Shown: positions 6,540-8,355 of the stretch, piece after piece | Position numbering within the stretch: position 1 is the first letter of the stretch | Layout: every line of letters begins with the position of its first letter | Assembly: GCA_934409175.1 (NCBI GenBank) | Contig: CAKRVX010000089.1 | Coordinates: forward strand, 1 to 8,355 | DNA from: an uncultured Blautia sp. | GTDB lineage: Bacteria; Bacillota; Clostridia; Lachnospirales; Lachnospiraceae | DNA length: 8,355 nucleotides | Direction: 5' to 3' | Position numbers and translations under genes: made by a program | Notes under the pieces: model-generated | The model's input: only the letters and a program-made list of their open reading frames with translations | Databases searched by the model: none | What the model was told of the DNA's origin: nothing

Positions 6540-7628
6540 TCAGACAGGATGATTTTGGGAATATTTAATGTAGTCCACGACCATCATGGCCAGTTTGAAA
6601 GTAAGAGCATCTTCGAAAGCACGGATATCCAGTCCAAACTTGCGCTGAAGTTTTTCAAAACGATATACCAGAGTATTTCTGTGTACATACAGCTGGCGGG
6701 AAGTTTCGGAGAGGTTAAGGTTATTCTCGAAAAATGTCCGGATAGTGATCAAAGTTTCTTCATCAATGGAATCCAGAGTTTCCTCTTTAAAAATTTCGTC
6801 AATGAACATTTCGCAGATGGAAACGGGAAGCTGATAGATCAGACGTCCGATTCCAAGCTGATTATATCCGAATACATTTTTCTCAGCATAGAAGATTTTA
6901 CCTACTTCGAGTGCTGTGTGAGCTTCCTTATATGTATCTGGAAGTCGGGAAATATCTTCAGCAAGGTTGCTGTAGGCAACCCAGGCAGAGGTCATGGCTT
7001 CGGTATTCAGCATATCTACCAACATACAGGCTATAGAGTTCAGATCCTCGTAGGTTTCTGTGGACTGAAGCTCTCTCACGATAATGATTCCGGAATCATC
7101 GATTGCAGTGATGAAATCTTTTGTTCTGGCTGAGAAAATATTACGGATTGTTGCTAGAGCATTTTCGTCTTTGTTCTGTTTGGTTTCTACAAGAAAGACT
7201 GCTCGCTGTACAGAGGTTGAGATATGTAGTTTTTTTGCTCTGTTAAAGGCGTCTACTTCAGAATAAGTTCCCAGAAGGAGATTCTGCATAAATGTATTTT
7301 TGTCACTTTTTTCGGCATAAGCAGTGAGAAGACTCTGAATCTGGCAGACTGCCAGTTCTCCGATGGTGGAAGTGCTTTCTCCTTTGCCCCAGACAATCAA
7401 AATATAGGAAAGAGAATGATTTTCTATGATTTTATAGAGACAGCAGGTTGCATTGGATACACATATGGCACTGCCTTCGCGGAAATCTTCAAGCTTGGAT
7501 TCAGAAGGAAGTTTTCTGTCAGAGGTAGAAACAAAAGTATTGTTGTCGGAGTCAAGAAGACAGAAATCAAGCTGGCTGATGTTTTTCCAGTCGGACAGGC
7601 ATTTCTGCAGTATCTGTTGTATTTTCAT
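6540..7628 (-). CDS. PucR/CdaR-family transcriptional regulator
   Basis: This 362-residue cytoplasmic protein is a probable DNA-binding regulator. The C-terminal region is a PucR-type helix-turn-helix: ETLITIRTFFENN (291-303), then the recognition stretch LSETSRQLYVHRNTLVYRF (306-324), followed by the family ending GLDIRAFEDALTFKLAM. The middle (about 110-255) resembles the degenerate GGDEF-like domain common in this family, with the connecting DTYKEAHTALEVGK segment at 231-244. The N-terminal 105 residues are unassigned and contain six cysteines (10, 23, 56, 62, 63, 95). No membrane segment or signal peptide is visible. The ATG at 7628 is preceded by AGAAAGGA (7646-7639 on this strand) at a 10-base spacing. 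The gene converges with modC and follows a sugar-transport ATPase gene on the same strand. Family members respond to small organic molecules, but this one's ligand and targets cannot be read from the sequence. Regulation of the neighbouring ATPase gene or other sugar uptake genes is an inference. Confidence 0.88.
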   Translation of the reverse strand: MKIQQILQKCLSDWKNISQLDFCLLDSDNNTFVSTSDRKLPSESKLEDFREGSAICVSNATCCLYKIIENHSLSYILIVWGKGESTSTIGELAVCQIQSLLTAYAEKSDKNTFMQNLLLGTYSEVDAFNRAKKLHISTSVQRAVFLVETKQNKDENALATIRNIFSARTKDFITAIDDSGIIIVRELQSTETYEDLNSIACMLVDMLNTEAMTSAWVAYSNLAEDISRLPDTYKEAHTALEVGKIFYAEKNVFGYNQLGIGRLIYQLPVSICEMFIDEIFKEETLDSIDEETLITIRTFFENNLNLSETSRQLYVHRNTLVYRFEKLQRKFGLDIRAFEDALTFKLAMMVVDYIKYSQNHPV

Positions 7629-7662
7629 ATAAATAAAATCCTTTCTAGGTTTAAATAGCGCT

Positions 7663-7688
7663 TATTGCTCATACAGTAAACAGCAATA
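7663..7688. repeat. Inverted repeat in the leader of the regulator gene
   Basis: TATTGCT (7663-7669) and AGCAATA (7682-7688) are perfect 7-bp inverted arms separated by 12 bases. If the extended -10 at 7700-7708 is used, the repeat spans about +6 to +31 of the regulator transcript. Two arms about 19 bases apart would suit a dimeric DNA-binding protein, so autoregulation is possible; a small RNA hairpin is the alternative. Confidence 0.4.
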
Positions 7689-7699
7689 TATGCAGGATT

Positions 7700-7708
7700 A
7701 TTATAACA
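7700..7708 (-). promoter_or_regulatory. Candidate extended -10 promoter of the regulator gene
   Basis: On the minus strand the bases read TGTTATAAT, a perfect TGnTATAAT extended -10. The -35 region would fall inside the upstream terminator hairpin and shows no TTGACA-like match, which extended -10 promoters can tolerate. Transcription would start near 7693, giving a leader of about 65 nt. The AT-rich setting means a chance match cannot be excluded. Confidence 0.5.
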
Positions 7709-7709
7709 T

Positions 7710-7738
7710 AAAAAGCCCGGGGAAAAAATCCCCCGGGC
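7710..7738 (-). terminator. Intrinsic terminator of the sugar-transport ATPase gene
   Basis: On the minus strand an all-GC 8-bp stem (7738-7731 with 7722-7715, GCCCGGGG/CCCCGGGC) encloses an 8-nt loop and is followed by five T residues (7714-7710). It lies 17 bases after the stop codon of the ATPase gene. Read-through into the regulator gene would be in the same orientation. Confidence 0.9.
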
Positions 7739-7755
7739 CTCCTGATATTCTGAAA

Positions 7756-8355
7756 TTAGTTTGTGATAACAAGCTCTGTTTCTTTATCGAAGAAGTGAGC
7801 TTTTTCCATATCAAATGCGAATTTGATCGGATCACCTGTCTTAGCTGTTGTACGAGGATCAACTCGTGCAGTAACCTGAGTTCCGTTAACATCGAAGTAT
7901 AAGAATACTTCAGCACCGAGAAGCTCGTATACCTTAACTACAGAGCTCATTGGAGCACTTGGAGAAGCTTCGATGAACATCTGGGAATCATGGATATCTT
8001 CTGGACGGATACCAAGAACAACAGTTTTTCCAACATAGCCGCCATCTTTAAGAGCTTTTGCTTTAGCAGCCGGAACAACCAGTGTGTGCTCACCGATTGT
8101 TGCGATTACGTTTCCGCCTTTTTCAGAGATAACAGCATCCAGGAAGTTCATCTGCGGAGATCCCATGAAACCTGCAACGAATAAGTTACCTGGTTTCTGA
8201 TACAGGTTCTGTGGTGTATCAACCTGCTGAACAACACCGTCTTTCATAACAACGATTCTGGTACCAAGTGTCATAGCTTCTGTCTGGTCATGTGTTACAT
8301 AGATGATTGTAGCACCCAGTCTCTGGTGGATCTTGGAAATTTCGATACGCATCTG
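7756..8355 (-). CDS. Sugar ABC transporter ATPase, MalK/MsmX/UgpC type, C-terminal part (5' end cut by window)
   Basis: Proteins of this group power import of maltose, other oligosaccharides or glycerol-3-phosphate; in Firmicutes a single such ATPase (MsmX/MsmK) often serves many sugar transporters. The frame stays open to the window edge, so the Met at 8352 is internal and about 170 N-terminal residues are missing, including Walker A, Q-loop, signature and Walker B. The visible 199 residues begin in the helix just before the H-loop, YVTHDQTEAMTLG, with the histidine at window residue 22. They continue with the IVVMKDGVVQQVDTPQNLY segment, the FMGSPQMNFLDA linker (about 63-74) and a TOBE regulatory domain with GIRPEDIH (about 115-122), all characteristic of the family. 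The gene ends in TAA, followed by a GC-rich terminator. No permease or binding-protein gene is visible, though any would lie beyond the window. UgpC, MsmX and MalK cannot be told apart from this part alone, so no symbol is given. Confidence 0.94.
   Translation of the reverse strand, partial: QMRIEISKIHQRLGATIIYVTHDQTEAMTLGTRIVVMKDGVVQQVDTPQNLYQKPGNLFVAGFMGSPQMNFLDAVISEKGGNVIATIGEHTLVVPAAKAKALKDGGYVGKTVVLGIRPEDIHDSQMFIEASPSAPMSSVVKVYELLGAEVFLYFDVNGTQVTARVDPRTTAKTGDPIKFAFDMEKAHFFDKETELVITN

Noticed and set aside
6549..7133. A 194-codon open frame on the plus strand.
   Set aside because: It lies entirely inside the regulator gene on the opposite strand, directly after a terminator, with no family resemblance; the minus-strand protein has clear domain motifs.

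Overview
The window looks like ordinary chromosomal DNA from an anaerobic Firmicute, most likely a Clostridia/Lachnospiraceae gut bacterium such as a Blautia- or Ruminococcus-like species. This is an inference from low-to-moderate GC, Gram-positive promoters and ribosome sites, T-rich intrinsic terminators and the style of the proteins; the genus cannot be fixed from the sequence alone. All six genes of recognisable family are intact apart from the two cut by the window edges. I see no rRNA, tRNA, CRISPR array, insertion sequence, prophage or attachment site.

Layout, left to right. (1) 1-2448, + strand: the C-terminal three quarters of carB, the large subunit of carbamoyl-phosphate synthase, followed by a hairpin. 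(2) 2677-3579, +: uppP, undecaprenyl-diphosphatase, with its own likely promoter and a strong terminator. (3) 3780-6450, +: a compact modABC operon for molybdate (possibly also tungstate) import. It has a near-consensus promoter, a 15-bp palindrome between its -35 and -10 boxes, 2-nt and 1-nt-overlap gene junctions, and a perfect 22-bp hairpin after modC. (4) 6540-7628, -: a PucR/CdaR-type transcriptional regulator convergent with modC. (5) 7756-8355, -: the C-terminal half of a MalK/MsmX/UgpC-type sugar ABC-transporter ATPase, ending in a GC-rich terminator just upstream of the regulator.

How the parts work together. The only complete functional unit is modABC: ModA captures the oxyanion outside the cell, ModB forms the channel and ModC powers it. 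The palindrome in the modA promoter suggests repression in cis by an unidentified factor. carB (pyrimidine/arginine precursor) and uppP (cell-wall lipid carrier recycling) are housekeeping genes separated by terminators, so their adjacency carries no evident functional link. The regulator and the sugar ATPase share a strand, and the regulator probably has its own promoter directly behind the ATPase terminator; a link to carbohydrate uptake is plausible but unproven.

I did not find a convincing new biological system. The points most worth a second look are the modA operator-like palindrome, the absence of a lipid-anchor cysteine in ModA together with its acidic C-terminal tail, the divergent C-terminal domain of ModC, and the promoter/inverted-repeat arrangement in front of the regulator.
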